From: an uncultured Clostridia bacterium
GTDB taxonomy: Bacteria; Bacillota; Clostridia; TANB77; CAG-508
DNA length: 54,492 nt
Assembly: GCA_948468225.1 (NCBI GenBank)
Contig: CAOKHH010000008.1
Location: 1-54,492, forward strand
Direction: 5' to 3'
The first letter of the stretch is position 1. Every line of letters starts with the position of its first letter. Below the pieces are notes generated by a model. That model had not been told where the DNA came from and did not search any database. It was given only the letters and a program-made list of their open reading frames with translations. Both the position numbers and the translations under genes were made by a program. Below are positions 35,051 to 43,491 of the stretch, piece by piece.

Positions 35051-35126
35051 GAACTTTCAGGGACAGTCTTAAAAGTTCACTTTAATTTAGTTGCAAGTGA
35101 ACTTTTAAGACTGTCCCTGAAAGTTC
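35051..35126. repeat. Perfect 32-bp inverted repeat
   Basis: Left arm 35051-35082 starting GAACTTTCAGGGACAG; right arm 35095-35126 is its exact complement; 12-base loop. On the minus strand TTTTT follows, so it would end the ileS transcript. A stem this long and perfect is more than a terminator needs and resembles a miniature transposable or REP-type element built around GGGACAGTC. Confidence 0.85.
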
Positions 35127-35136
35127 CATAATATAA

Positions 35137-37884
35137 TTATTTTAAATTTTCACTACATCTATGACATATTGTAGGATTTTCTTTATCTTGCCCAACAGTT
35201 TCAGAATACATCCAACATCTTTCGCATTTTTCGCCACCTGCAACTTCTATTTTTATATCTTTTGCCCCATTTACTATTTCTAAATCTGAAACTATAAATA
35301 CTGCTATTAGTTCTTTCTCTACACTTTTTAAGAAAGTATACTCGTCACCTTCTGCTGTCAATATAACTTTTGCATTTAAAGAGTGTCCTATTATCTTTTC
35401 TGCTCTTGCTTCTTCTAATTTTTTTGCAACTTCTTCTTTTAGAGCAACTATTTTTTTCCACTTTTCTTCTAATTCTTTATTATCATATTTAGAATTTTCT
35501 TTAGGCCATTTTGCTAACATTACACTTTCAAAATTTTCATTATTTTTGTGTGGCATAAAGTTCCATATTTCTTCTGCTGTAAAGCATACAAGTGGAGTAA
35601 GCATTACAACTAACGCTTGTAATATTTCATACATCGTACTTTGTGCAGCTCTTCTTTTTGTAGAATCTGGTTTTGATGTATATAATCTATCTTTTATTAT
35701 ATCCAAATAGAAATTACTCATATCTACAACGCAGAATTCATTTATATCGTGATATACTGTATGGAATTCATATTCATCATAACCCTTAGTTACTTTTCTT
35801 ATTAACTCATTTAATTTTAATAATGCAAATTTATCTATTTCTTCTAGGTCTTCATAAGCAACTGGATTATTTACGTCAAAGTCGTTTATATTTCCTAAAA
35901 TATATCTACATGTATTTCTTATTTTTCTATATACTTCTGTTATTTGTTTTAATATATCTTTAGATAAACTTATTTCATTTTTATAATCTGATGATAAAAC
36001 CCATAATCTTAATATATCTGCTCCATATTCTTTTATTATATCTTGTGGGCTTATACCATTTCCTGAAGATTTAGACATTTTCTTTCCATGCTCATCTATT
36101 ACAAATCCGTGTGTTAGCACTTCTTTATATGGTGCAACTCCTTTTGTTGCAACAGATGTAAGTATTGATGATTGGAACCATCCTCTATATTGGTCATTTC
36201 CCTCTAAATACATATTTGCAGGTGGTAATCCACGTTCAACAAGAACCGCTTCGTATGATGAACCTGAATCAAACCAAACATCCATTATATCTGTTTCTTT
36301 TCTAAAATGTGTATGTCCACATTCACATTTTGCATTTTCTGGCATCAATTCTTCTTCTGTCATTTCATACCAAGCATTTGAGCCCTTTTCTCTAAATATT
36401 TTTTGGATTTTTGCTAAACTTTCATCTGTTATATATTCTTTTCCACATTCTTCGCAATAGAATATTGGAATTGGTAGTCCCCAAGTACGTTGTCTAGATA
36501 TACACCAATCTGCTCTATCTTTTACCATTGCCGTAATTCTATCTTCTCCCCAAGCTGGTATCCATTTTACTTTTTTAATTTCTTCTAATGTCTTTTCTCT
36601 AAATCCTTCAACAGATGCAAACCATTGGTCTGTTGCTCTAAATATTATTGGATTTTTACATCTCCAGCAATGTGGATATGAGTGATTTATTACTTGTTTA
36701 TGTAGAAGATAATTATTTTCTTCTAACCATTCTATTATCTTATCGTTTGATTTATCATATCTTAAACCTGCAGCTATTCCTGCCTCTTCTGTTTGAAATC
36801 CCTTTCCATCAACTGTTACAACTATATCTAATCCATTTTTTAATCCGCAAAGATAATCTTCTTTACCATATCCAGGAGCCGTATGAACTGCACCAGTACC
36901 TGTATCTAATTCAACAAGTATTGTATCGTCACTACCTAAAACAACTTTTGATAATCTATCTATAAATGGATGCTTACACATTATACCTTCTAAGTCTGAT
37001 CCTTTAAATTGTTTTTCTGTTTTGTAATCTTCAATTCCTGCTTGACTCATTACCTTATCAACTAATGCAGATGCTATTATGTATTTTTCTTTTCCTACAT
37101 TTACTATGCTGTAATCGTAATCTCCACCTATTGTTATACCTACGTTTCCAGGTAATGTCCAAGGTGTTGTTGTCCAAATTACAAAATATGTATCTTCTTT
37201 ATCAAATAATCCTTTAGAATCTTCTACCTCAAATTTTACAAATATTGATGTTGTTTTATGGTCTGCATATTCGATTTCTGCTTCTGCAAGTGCTGTTTCG
37301 CAATCTGTACACCAATATACTGGCTTTAATCCTTTATAGATGTATCCTTTTTTATACATTTCGCCAAATACACCAATTTGTCTTGCTTCAAACTCTGGTT
37401 GTAAAGTAATATATGGATGTTCCCAATCTCCGAGTACTCCTAATCTTTTAAACCCTTCTGTTTGTTTTTCAACAAATCCTAATGCAAAATCACGGCAAGT
37501 ATTTCTAAATTTAGATACACCTATTTCATCTCTATTTAACCCTAATGCTTGTATAGCTCTTTTTTCCGTAGGTAATCCATGTGTATCAAATCCTGGTATA
37601 TATGGAGTATAGTATCCTCTTAAATTTTTATATCTTACTACAGTATCTTTTAATACTTTATTTAAAGAATGCCCTATATGAATTTCTCCATTTGCGTAAG
37701 GAGGTCCATCATGTAATACATAAGGCTCATTTCCTTCGTTTTTCTTTAATATTTTTTCATACAACCCATTTTCAAATACTTTTTCTTGTATTTTAGGCTC
37801 GTTTTCTGGTAGACTTGCTCTCATAGGGAAATCTGTTTTTGGTAAATTCAATGTTTTTCCATAATCTTTCTTTTCTTCTGACAT
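35137..37884 (-). CDS. ileS: Isoleucyl-tRNA synthetase
   Basis: Charges tRNA-Ile. About 915 residues. Start at MSEEKKDYGKTLNLPKTDFP, with GGAGGAAGATTT upstream; an earlier ATG lacks a site. Class I motifs: HIGH-type PPYANGEIHIGHSLN near 60, KMSKS in GKKMSKSSGNGI near 590, the CP1 editing domain between, and the C-terminal zinc finger CERCWMYSETV with CHRCSENLK. All glycine codons after a C are in normal frame. It is controlled by a T-box leader upstream with an AUC specifier. Confidence 0.97.
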   Translation of the reverse strand: MSEEKKDYGKTLNLPKTDFPMRASLPENEPKIQEKVFENGLYEKILKKNEGNEPYVLHDGPPYANGEIHIGHSLNKVLKDTVVRYKNLRGYYTPYIPGFDTHGLPTEKRAIQALGLNRDEIGVSKFRNTCRDFALGFVEKQTEGFKRLGVLGDWEHPYITLQPEFEARQIGVFGEMYKKGYIYKGLKPVYWCTDCETALAEAEIEYADHKTTSIFVKFEVEDSKGLFDKEDTYFVIWTTTPWTLPGNVGITIGGDYDYSIVNVGKEKYIIASALVDKVMSQAGIEDYKTEKQFKGSDLEGIMCKHPFIDRLSKVVLGSDDTILVELDTGTGAVHTAPGYGKEDYLCGLKNGLDIVVTVDGKGFQTEEAGIAAGLRYDKSNDKIIEWLEENNYLLHKQVINHSYPHCWRCKNPIIFRATDQWFASVEGFREKTLEEIKKVKWIPAWGEDRITAMVKDRADWCISRQRTWGLPIPIFYCEECGKEYITDESLAKIQKIFREKGSNAWYEMTEEELMPENAKCECGHTHFRKETDIMDVWFDSGSSYEAVLVERGLPPANMYLEGNDQYRGWFQSSILTSVATKGVAPYKEVLTHGFVIDEHGKKMSKSSGNGISPQDIIKEYGADILRLWVLSSDYKNEISLSKDILKQITEVYRKIRNTCRYILGNINDFDVNNPVAYEDLEEIDKFALLKLNELIRKVTKGYDEYEFHTVYHDINEFCVVDMSNFYLDIIKDRLYTSKPDSTKRRAAQSTMYEILQALVVMLTPLVCFTAEEIWNFMPHKNNENFESVMLAKWPKENSKYDNKELEEKWKKIVALKEEVAKKLEEARAEKIIGHSLNAKVILTAEGDEYTFLKSVEKELIAVFIVSDLEIVNGAKDIKIEVAGGEKCERCWMYSETVGQDKENPTICHRCSENLK

Positions 37885-37909
37885 AAATCTTCCTCCTTCA
37901 AAATTTATT

Positions 37910-37959
37910 GGGCACAGTGGTGCCACTCAAGTGGTATTCCCACAAACGGTGCCCCTACA
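37910..37959. repeat. Long palindromic repeat, GGGCACAG subfamily
   Basis: GGGCACAGTGGTGCCACTC, then AAGTGGTATTCCCACAAACG with GTGCCCCTACA; lies between ileS and its T-box leader terminator. Confidence 0.8.
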
Positions 37960-37977
37960 CATTTGTAATATGTTTAT

Positions 37978-38002
37978 CGTAGGGGCGACCATTGGTCGTC
38001 CG
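37978..38002. repeat. Palindromic repeat, opposite orientation
   Basis: CGTAGGGGCGACC then ATTGGTCGTCCG; faces the copy at 37910, making an inverted pair in the ileS leader. Confidence 0.8.
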
Positions 38003-38018
38003 AAATTAGCATTATAAA

Positions 38019-38284
38019 CAAAAAATCCCTCATCCGAAATAGGACGAAGGATTTTTATAAAATCTATTTTTCCGTGGTACCACCTAAATTAACTTAAAAA
38101 TAATAAGTTCACTCCAATTCATTTAACGCATAGATTACGGCTTAGCTTACTACAATTTTTTCAGTTAAGCAACTAAAAGGTGATAATAAATAAATTATTA
38201 TTCTACCAAAATTTCAGCATACATTTGGCTCTCTAAAGATTTTACTTTATTTATCGTGTCCTTTATTATAGTTTTTAAATTATA
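38019..38284 (-). promoter_or_regulatory. T-box leader controlling ileS
   Basis: The conserved antiterminator sequence AGGTGGTACCACGG lies at about 38072-38086 (minus strand). The alternative terminator is AAAATCCTTCGTCC, loop, GGATGAGGGATTTTTT at 38019-38056. Upstream, the Stem I core AGAGAGCC...GCTGAAA is present, and the specifier loop reads ATTATCACC, with codon AUC (isoleucine) at 38182-38184. Uncharged tRNA-Ile pairs with the specifier and the antiterminator bulge, so ileS is read through when isoleucylation is low. This and the repeats account for the 512-base gap without genes at 37885-38397. Confidence 0.93.
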
Positions 38285-38290
38285 GTTTAT

Positions 38291-38319
38291 ATTGTAACAC
38301 TTTTTATTTTTCTTGGCAA
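38291..38319 (-). promoter_or_regulatory. Promoter of the ileS T-box leader
   Basis: TTGCCA, 17-bp spacer, TACAAT on the minus strand, just upstream of Stem I. Confidence 0.7.
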
Positions 38320-38364
38320 TAGGTATTATCAATTTTTTTGATTATAGTAAAAGAGCAATTAAAA

Positions 38365-38388
38365 GGGCGCTAGTCTGCGCCCATACAT
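38365..38388. repeat. Palindromic repeat ending GCGCCCATACA
   Basis: GGGCGC, loop tagtct, GCGCCC, ATACA; last (rightmost) member of the family in this window. Confidence 0.7.
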
Positions 38389-38397
38389 TATTTTTTA

Positions 38398-38958
38398 TTA
38401 GAATGATAAATCTGTAGATATTATTTTGTTTTTATATACTATAAAATCAGTAATACTTGCTGAATCTATTTCTTCATGTTCTTCTTCATCTTCTGGTTTT
38501 GCAACTATTGAAACTTTAGCTTTTACCAAATATAAATCTTTACCTAATTTTTTTGATGATTTGATCTTCTCAACTTTTACTTTATAAGATTTATATTCAT
38601 CTTTAATATTATCAAAAACTTTTTCCATAGATTTTTCTTGGCTAGCTTCTGCCATTTCTAATATACTGTCATCAACATCCTCGTATTCTTCAATAAATTT
38701 ATCATAATCTTCATCTGAAAAATCTTTTAATTTAAAGCTTGTATTTCTCCAAGCATACATTCCTCTTAAATCCATAGATTTTATTGTTTTTGAAACATTT
38801 GATTTATTTATTGCACTTACATAGTTCTTTACTGCTTTTTTAGGTCCTCCACCTAATACTGATACTAATATAATTATTAGTATAATAACTGCTAATACAA
38901 TTCCTATAATTGGAAGGTACTTTTTAAAATCAAATCCACTTTTTACTTCTTCTTCCAA
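38398..38958 (-). CDS. Unknown single-pass membrane protein
   Basis: A 186-residue protein of unknown function. An acidic head is followed by one strong membrane helix (YLPIIGIVLAVIILIIILVS, residues about 14-34) and a small extracytoplasmic domain of mixed alpha/beta character (KKAVKNYVSAINKSNVSKTI, then YLVKAKVSIVAKPEDEEEHE). The shape resembles lipoprotein-like or NTF2-like membrane-tethered domains (the opening KAVKNYVSAINK is typical of those), but no motif settles it. The start has AAAGGAGGAAT. It lies between the CNNM-family gene and ileS, same direction. AT-rich host codons. Confidence 0.75.
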   Translation of the reverse strand: MEEEVKSGFDFKKYLPIIGIVLAVIILIIILVSVLGGGPKKAVKNYVSAINKSNVSKTIKSMDLRGMYAWRNTSFKLKDFSDEDYDKFIEEYEDVDDSILEMAEASQEKSMEKVFDNIKDEYKSYKVKVEKIKSSKKLGKDLYLVKAKVSIVAKPEDEEEHEEIDSASITDFIVYKNKIISTDLSF

Positions 38959-39071
38959 AATTATTCCTCCTTTTATTTATATTTTTACTTTAACAATTTA
39001 TCATAACGAAAACTATTTGTCAAACATTATTTGTATTTTCTTGATAAACTTTTTAATGTATTCTTTTGTTA

Positions 39072-40379
39072 TTATTCTTCAACACTTTTCTCATTATTTT
39101 TGCAAGCTTTTACCCACATAATTCTTTTATCTTCGTACTCTTCTATTTTATAGGTAACTTCTTTAGTTTCTATCACTGTATCACTTTCATTTTCTGGTAA
39201 TTTTCCTAACAATTCTAAAAGATACCCTGACAATGTATCATAATCTCCATCTGGTACATCTATATCTAATATTTTTTTAAGTTCATGCAAACTAACACTA
39301 CCACTTATTAAATAAGTATTTTCATCTATCTTCTCATAATCATTTCTTTCATCATCATATTCATCAAATATATTTCCAACAAGTTCTTCTAAAATATCTT
39401 CCATTGTTATTAACCCTGCAGTTCCACCATACTCATCTATTACGATTGCCATATGTTTTTGATTTACTTGCAAATCTTTAAATGTCTCATTTATAGGTTT
39501 AGATTCTGGAATAAAATACGCTTCTCTTACTAAAGATTTTATATTTACCTCTTTCTTTGTTGCAAATTCTTTTAGTAAATCTTTAACATATAATATACCT
39601 ATTATATTATCTATTGTTTCTTCGTAAACAGGTATTCTACTATACTTATATTCATCTAACTCATTTAATTCTTCTATTACATTTGCTTTTACATCTATTG
39701 CAAATATATCTGTTCTATGTGTCATTATTTCTGAAGCAATTGTATCATTAAATTCAAACACATTATTTATCAATTCCTTTTCCTCTTCATCAATTGTTCC
39801 TTTTTCTTCTCCTTCATCAACCATCATTTTTATTTCTTCTTCTGTTACAATTTCTTCTTCATTTTCAGAAACTCCAAATATCTTCGAAACAAAATTTGTT
39901 GACATTGTTAAAAATTTTACAAACGGAGCAGTAACAATTGATATTACTTTTATTATTCCTATTGTTGAATATGATATTTTTTCATAATATTTCATAGCTA
40001 ATCTTTTAGGAACTAATTCACCAAAAACCAAAGTAAAGAATGATAATATAATTGTTATTACAACTATTGATATTGTATTCCAAGTTTCTATGTTTAATGC
40101 CGGTATCCAACTATTTAATATTGGTGCTAACTTATCTGCAAAAGTATTTGATGCAAAAGCACTAGATAAAAATCCTGCAAGTGTAATTCCTATTTGTATA
40201 GTTGCTAAAAATTTGCTAGGCTCTTTTAACATTTTTAAAATTTGTTTTGCCTTTTTATTCCCCTCCTTTGCCTGCTTTTCTACCTTTACATCATTTAATG
40301 TTATAAACGCTATTTCGGTAGCAGCAAAGTAAGCATTTAATCCTATAAGTATTATTAACACTATTATTTGTGATATCAT
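39072..40379 (-). CDS. CNNM/CorC-type transporter (hemolysin family)
   Basis: Membrane protein of the HlyC/CorC or CNNM family, implicated in magnesium/cobalt transport or sodium-linked ion handling. The 435-residue protein has the DUF21 membrane domain with four helices (MISQIIVLIILIGLNAYFAA, TISIVVITIILSFFTLVFGE and others, to about residue 190), two CBS domains (EIMTHRTDIFAIDVKANVIE, GILYVKDLLKEF, MAIVIDEYGGTAGLITMED) and the C-terminal CorC_HlyC domain (NTYLISGSVSLHELKKIL). Domain order and length are normal. Cofactors or substrates cannot be told from sequence. Confidence 0.92.
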   Translation of the reverse strand: MISQIIVLIILIGLNAYFAATEIAFITLNDVKVEKQAKEGNKKAKQILKMLKEPSKFLATIQIGITLAGFLSSAFASNTFADKLAPILNSWIPALNIETWNTISIVVITIILSFFTLVFGELVPKRLAMKYYEKISYSTIGIIKVISIVTAPFVKFLTMSTNFVSKIFGVSENEEEIVTEEEIKMMVDEGEEKGTIDEEEKELINNVFEFNDTIASEIMTHRTDIFAIDVKANVIEELNELDEYKYSRIPVYEETIDNIIGILYVKDLLKEFATKKEVNIKSLVREAYFIPESKPINETFKDLQVNQKHMAIVIDEYGGTAGLITMEDILEELVGNIFDEYDDERNDYEKIDENTYLISGSVSLHELKKILDIDVPDGDYDTLSGYLLELLGKLPENESDTVIETKEVTYKIEEYEDKRIMWVKACKNNEKSVEE

Positions 40380-40503
40380 TTTTAATCTCTCCTATTTTAT
40401 TATATTATTTTCATAAAGCCTTCTATATATTCAACTTACTTATAATACAATACATTATTCTTTAGTATTATATTTTATTTATATATCTTTTGCAATAGTT
40501 TAC

Positions 40504-40530
40504 AAAAAAAGTCACCGCAAATGCGGTGAC
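40504..40530 (-). terminator. Terminator of the 106-aa gene
   Basis: GTCACCGC, loop attt, GCGGTGAC, then seven T on the minus strand. Confidence 0.9.
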
Positions 40531-40552
40531 TCGCCTAAGTTTAAGGATTTGC

Positions 40553-40873
40553 TTACGCCTCGAATCTGTACATCTTTGTTTCGGAATCAATATCTTCTAT
40601 TTTGGCTGCGCCGTAGCTTTCACGTATCAGCTTAACAGCCGTTTCCAAAACTTCGCTCGTGATTCTCATTCCCTTTATAACATTTACCTCACTCTTATTG
40701 GGATTTATTTCCCATTCGGTATTACATCTTAAGGTGCAGATGTTTCTACCTTCTTGAGATTTTGCTACAAAGAAGTTGATACACTGGTTTGCCTCTAAAG
40801 TAGGCATAATTACATCATTTAGCAATGCATATGCCAAGCTCTCGCACAATTCCTCTTTGTTAATCTTAAGCAT
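40553..40873 (-). CDS. Unknown 106-aa protein, higher-GC unit
   Basis: Not recognised. The start at MLKINKEELCESLAYALLND is set by GGAGGAAAATATT before ATG. The protein is short and soluble, with helical ends and a central strand region (NFFVAKSQEGRNICTLRCNT, then NVIKGMRITSEVLETAVKLI). Three cysteines are spread out. No CGG codon. It is a self-contained unit (promoter overlapping the acyl-CoA synthetase 3' end, terminator after it) placed between two core genes, with GCG/GGC-richer codons than they have. Likely acquired. Confidence 0.65.
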   Translation of the reverse strand: MLKINKEELCESLAYALLNDVIMPTLEANQCINFFVAKSQEGRNICTLRCNTEWEINPNKSEVNVIKGMRITSEVLETAVKLIRESYGAAKIEDIDSETKMYRFEA

Positions 40874-40956
40874 AATATTTTCCTCCAAAAATTTATTTCT
40901 TCTAGTATTTCCCAAGATGCCTCGTAATAGGAAAATTCTAAAAGATTACATAATAT

Positions 40957-40985
40957 ATTATACCATTATTTGTATTATTTTTCAA
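40957..40985 (-). promoter_or_regulatory. Promoter of the 106-aa gene
   Basis: TTGAAA, 17-bp spacer, TATAAT on the minus strand; its -35 overlaps the last codons of the acyl-CoA synthetase gene. Confidence 0.75.
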
Positions 40986-42681
40986 TTCTTTTCATTTCTT
41001 CATTTCTTTTAATTTTATTTGTTGTAGTTTTAATTAGTGGTTCCTTTGTTAAAATCATATTCTTTATATATTTGTATTGTGGTAATGTTTTGTTTATTTC
41101 TTTAATTTTAGCCCATATCATTTTATAAAGCTCATCTTCTGTTATTTCTCCATATTTCTCTTTTACAATAGATTCGTTATATACAACTTTAACAGATACC
41201 TTAAAGTCGTTCTTATCTTCCTTTTCTGGCATGCCATAGACAAAGCATTCCTCTACTTCTTCAAGTTTATTTATTAGTATCTCTAATTCTTCCGGGAAAA
41301 CCTTTTTTCCATTTTTTAAAACTATCATATCTTTTTGTCTTCCAGTAATAAATATAAATCCATCTTTATCAATATAAGCTAAATCTCCCGTATAGAACCA
41401 GCCATCTCTTAAAACTTCCTTAGTTCTCTCCTCATCTTCATAATACCCAAGCATTACATTTGGTCCTTTAATTCTAATTTCCCCGATTCCTGATTCATCT
41501 TTATTTACAATTTCAAGTTCTACATGCTCCATAGGTTTTCCTATTGAACCTGGTTTTACAAAATTGTCTCCTTCTGCTGCTATAACAGGTGATGTTTCGG
41601 TTAAACCATAACCTTGAACTACATGCATTCCAAATTCAGAAAATTTCTTTGCAATTTCTTTATCTAGTGGTGCTCCTCCAGATATTATAAATCTCATTCT
41701 TCCGCCTAAACCATCTATTATGCTTTTAAAGATTTTTCTTCTAATATCTATATGAAGTTTAAGCAAAAAATTACTAATCTTTATTCCTAATTTTACTGTT
41801 TTTTCTTTTCCTTGTTTCTTTATTTCTTTATTTACATTTTCATATATTTTATCTATTAGTATTGGTACTCCAATGAAAACTGATACACCATACTCTTTTA
41901 AATTCTTCTTAACATACTTTAACCCATCTGGGAAAACTGTTTTTACTCCACAGGCAAGCATAACAAGCATTCCAGTTGAGCCAAAAACATGATGAAATGG
42001 TAAAAATGCTATATTTACATCATCAGTATAAAAAGTTTCTACTAATTGCATATCATATATATTTGTTGCAATTCCTTTTTGTGATAGCATTACAGCCTTT
42101 GACTGTGATGTAGTTCCAGATGTAAATAGTAATATTCCCATTTTATCTGAATCTATTTGTTTTTCTATATAATCTTTGTTACCTTTTTCAATTAGTTCTT
42201 TCCCTTTTTTAATTAAATTATTTACATTTTCAAATCCATCTAATTCACTCATTGAAATATAATATTTAATATTTGTCTTTCCATTTTCCTTAATTTTTTC
42301 TATATTTTCTTTATGCTTTTCATCAAATATGATAGCTTCTGCTTTACTTCTTATTAGTGAATTTTCTAATTCTTCTAATTGTAAGCCTTTATCTAATGGT
42401 ACTGATACAATTCCTCCAAGTAAATTAGCAAGGTGTGAAACTGCCCACTCATATCTATTTTTACCTATTACTGAAATTCTTGCTTCTTCTAAACCTAAAT
42501 CATATAATGCTGTTCCTAAACAATTTATATCTTCTAATAATTCTTGATAAGTAGTTTCTTTATATTCAGTTTTATCTCCAACTTGAATTTTAGTTGTAAA
42601 AGCAATATTATTTGAGTATTTTTCCACAGAATTATATAATAATTCTTTTATGTTATTAAACATTTTTATATCTTTTTTCAT
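40975..42681 (-). CDS. AMP-binding acyl-CoA synthetase (FadD-like)
   Basis: Acyl-activating enzyme of the ANL superfamily, most like long-chain fatty-acid CoA ligases. About 568 residues. Motifs: the A3 loop ILLFTSGTTSQSKAVMLSQ near 180, VVQGYGLTETSPVIAAEGD near 345, the A8 region DGWFYTGDLAYIDKDGFIFI near 415, and GRQKDMIVLKNGKKVFPEEL with the catalytic lysine domain at the C-terminus. The start at MKKDIKMFNNIKELLYNSVE follows AAAGGATATAAGT. It is divergent from the DUF1836 gene, and a perfect palindrome covers its -10 and start region. AT-rich codons; no CGG. Confidence 0.92.
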   Translation of the reverse strand: MKKDIKMFNNIKELLYNSVEKYSNNIAFTTKIQVGDKTEYKETTYQELLEDINCLGTALYDLGLEEARISVIGKNRYEWAVSHLANLLGGIVSVPLDKGLQLEELENSLIRSKAEAIIFDEKHKENIEKIKENGKTNIKYYISMSELDGFENVNNLIKKGKELIEKGNKDYIEKQIDSDKMGILLFTSGTTSQSKAVMLSQKGIATNIYDMQLVETFYTDDVNIAFLPFHHVFGSTGMLVMLACGVKTVFPDGLKYVKKNLKEYGVSVFIGVPILIDKIYENVNKEIKKQGKEKTVKLGIKISNFLLKLHIDIRRKIFKSIIDGLGGRMRFIISGGAPLDKEIAKKFSEFGMHVVQGYGLTETSPVIAAEGDNFVKPGSIGKPMEHVELEIVNKDESGIGEIRIKGPNVMLGYYEDEERTKEVLRDGWFYTGDLAYIDKDGFIFITGRQKDMIVLKNGKKVFPEELEILINKLEEVEECFVYGMPEKEDKNDFKVSVKVVYNESIVKEKYGEITEDELYKMIWAKIKEINKTLPQYKYIKNMILTKEPLIKTTTNKIKRNEEMKRIEK

Positions 42682-42705
42682 ACTTATATCCTTTCTTTTT
42701 TTAAA

Positions 42706-42730
42706 TAATCTAGTATTGAATACTAGATTA
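42706..42730. promoter_or_regulatory. 25-bp perfect palindrome at the ACS promoter
   Basis: TAATCTAGTATT, one central base, AATACTAGATTA: perfect 12-bp arms. It overlaps the -10 box of the minus-strand promoter, so a repressor bound there would block RNA polymerase. No known regulator consensus (such as FapR) matches exactly. Confidence 0.8.
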
Positions 42731-42753
42731 TCATATATATAATACCTTGTCAA
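42725..42753 (-). promoter_or_regulatory. Promoter of acyl-CoA synthetase
   Basis: TTGACA, 17-bp spacer, TAATCT; the -10 is the edge of the palindrome. Confidence 0.8.
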
Positions 42754-42757
42754 CCAT

Positions 42758-42786
42758 TTGACTAAACTGTCAGATTATGATATTAT
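42758..42786 (+). promoter_or_regulatory. Promoter of DUF1836 gene
   Basis: TTGACT, 17-bp spacer, TATTAT on the plus strand; back-to-back with the acyl-CoA synthetase promoter. Confidence 0.7.
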
Positions 42787-42809
42787 TATACTCGTAAGGA
42801 GTGAATATT

Positions 42810-43325
42810 ATGAACAATTCAATAGATTCAACACTTATTGCCATTACTAAATTTCGTATTCCAAGATGGGAGGAATTACCTAATATTGCTCTATATCTAG
42901 ATCAATTAGTTACTTTGTTGGAAGATTATTTAGCAAATTATATACAAGATGATAATAACAAGGAAAATAAAATTATAACCAAAACTATGATTAACAACTA
43001 TGTAAAACAAGGTATCTTAGATTCTCCAAATGGAAAAAAATATAATAAAACACATATAGCTAAACTTTTTGTTATATGCATTTTAAAGCAAGTTTATAGT
43101 ATAAGCGATGTAAAAGAACTAATTGCACTTGCTATAAAAACAGTTCCAGTTGAAAAAGCATATAACAGGTTCTGCACAGAATTAGAAAATGCTATATATA
43201 CTACCTTTTGCATTGAACCAAATAATAGTAGTAAAAAAGTTACTAAAGAACATTATATCTTAATAAACGTAGTTAATTCTTTTGCAAACAAACTATATGT
43301 AGAAAAAATATTTTTAAATAAGTAA
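42810..43325 (+). CDS. DUF1836 (YkrK-like) putative regulator
   Basis: A 171-residue DUF1836 protein. Members, such as B. subtilis YkrK, have a winged-helix/MerR-like N-terminus and are thought to be transcription regulators. Here the segment ITKTMINNYVKQGILDSPNG followed by KKYNKTHIAKLFVICILKQV (about residues 65-105) is the recognisable helix-turn-helix-plus-helix part. The ATG at 42810 has AAGGAG nine bases upstream; an earlier GTG is less likely. It is divergent from the acyl-CoA synthetase across a shared promoter region with a 25-bp palindrome, so it may control that gene. Confidence 0.82.
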   Translation: MNNSIDSTLIAITKFRIPRWEELPNIALYLDQLVTLLEDYLANYIQDDNNKENKIITKTMINNYVKQGILDSPNGKKYNKTHIAKLFVICILKQVYSISDVKELIALAIKTVPVEKAYNRFCTELENAIYTTFCIEPNNSSKKVTKEHYILINVVNSFANKLYVEKIFLNK

Positions 43326-43328
43326 ATG

Positions 43329-43375
43329 AATAATTCAAGAAGAACTTTTCGTTTCTACTTGAATTATTTTTTATT
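43329..43375 (+). terminator. Terminator of DUF1836 gene
   Basis: AATAATTCAAG, AGAA bulge region, CTTGAATTATT, then TTTTATT on the plus strand. Confidence 0.75.
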
Positions 43376-43412
43376 ATATAGGAAACTTCGACATAACTAT
43401 TTCTAAATAAAT

Positions 43413-43441
43413 TTGAATATTATGCGGTTTTATGGTATAAT
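43413..43441 (+). promoter_or_regulatory. Promoter of the TPM-lemA pair
   Basis: TTGAAT, 17-bp spacer, TATAAT on the plus strand. Confidence 0.8.
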
Positions 43442-43491
43442 TTATATTGTAAACTTTTACAACCATCAAATTTTAGAAAGGGTGAAACAAG

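Noticed and set aside
2010..38388. CRISPR array
   Set aside because: The repeats are scattered singly between genes with differing arms and no regular spacers; no cas genes are present.
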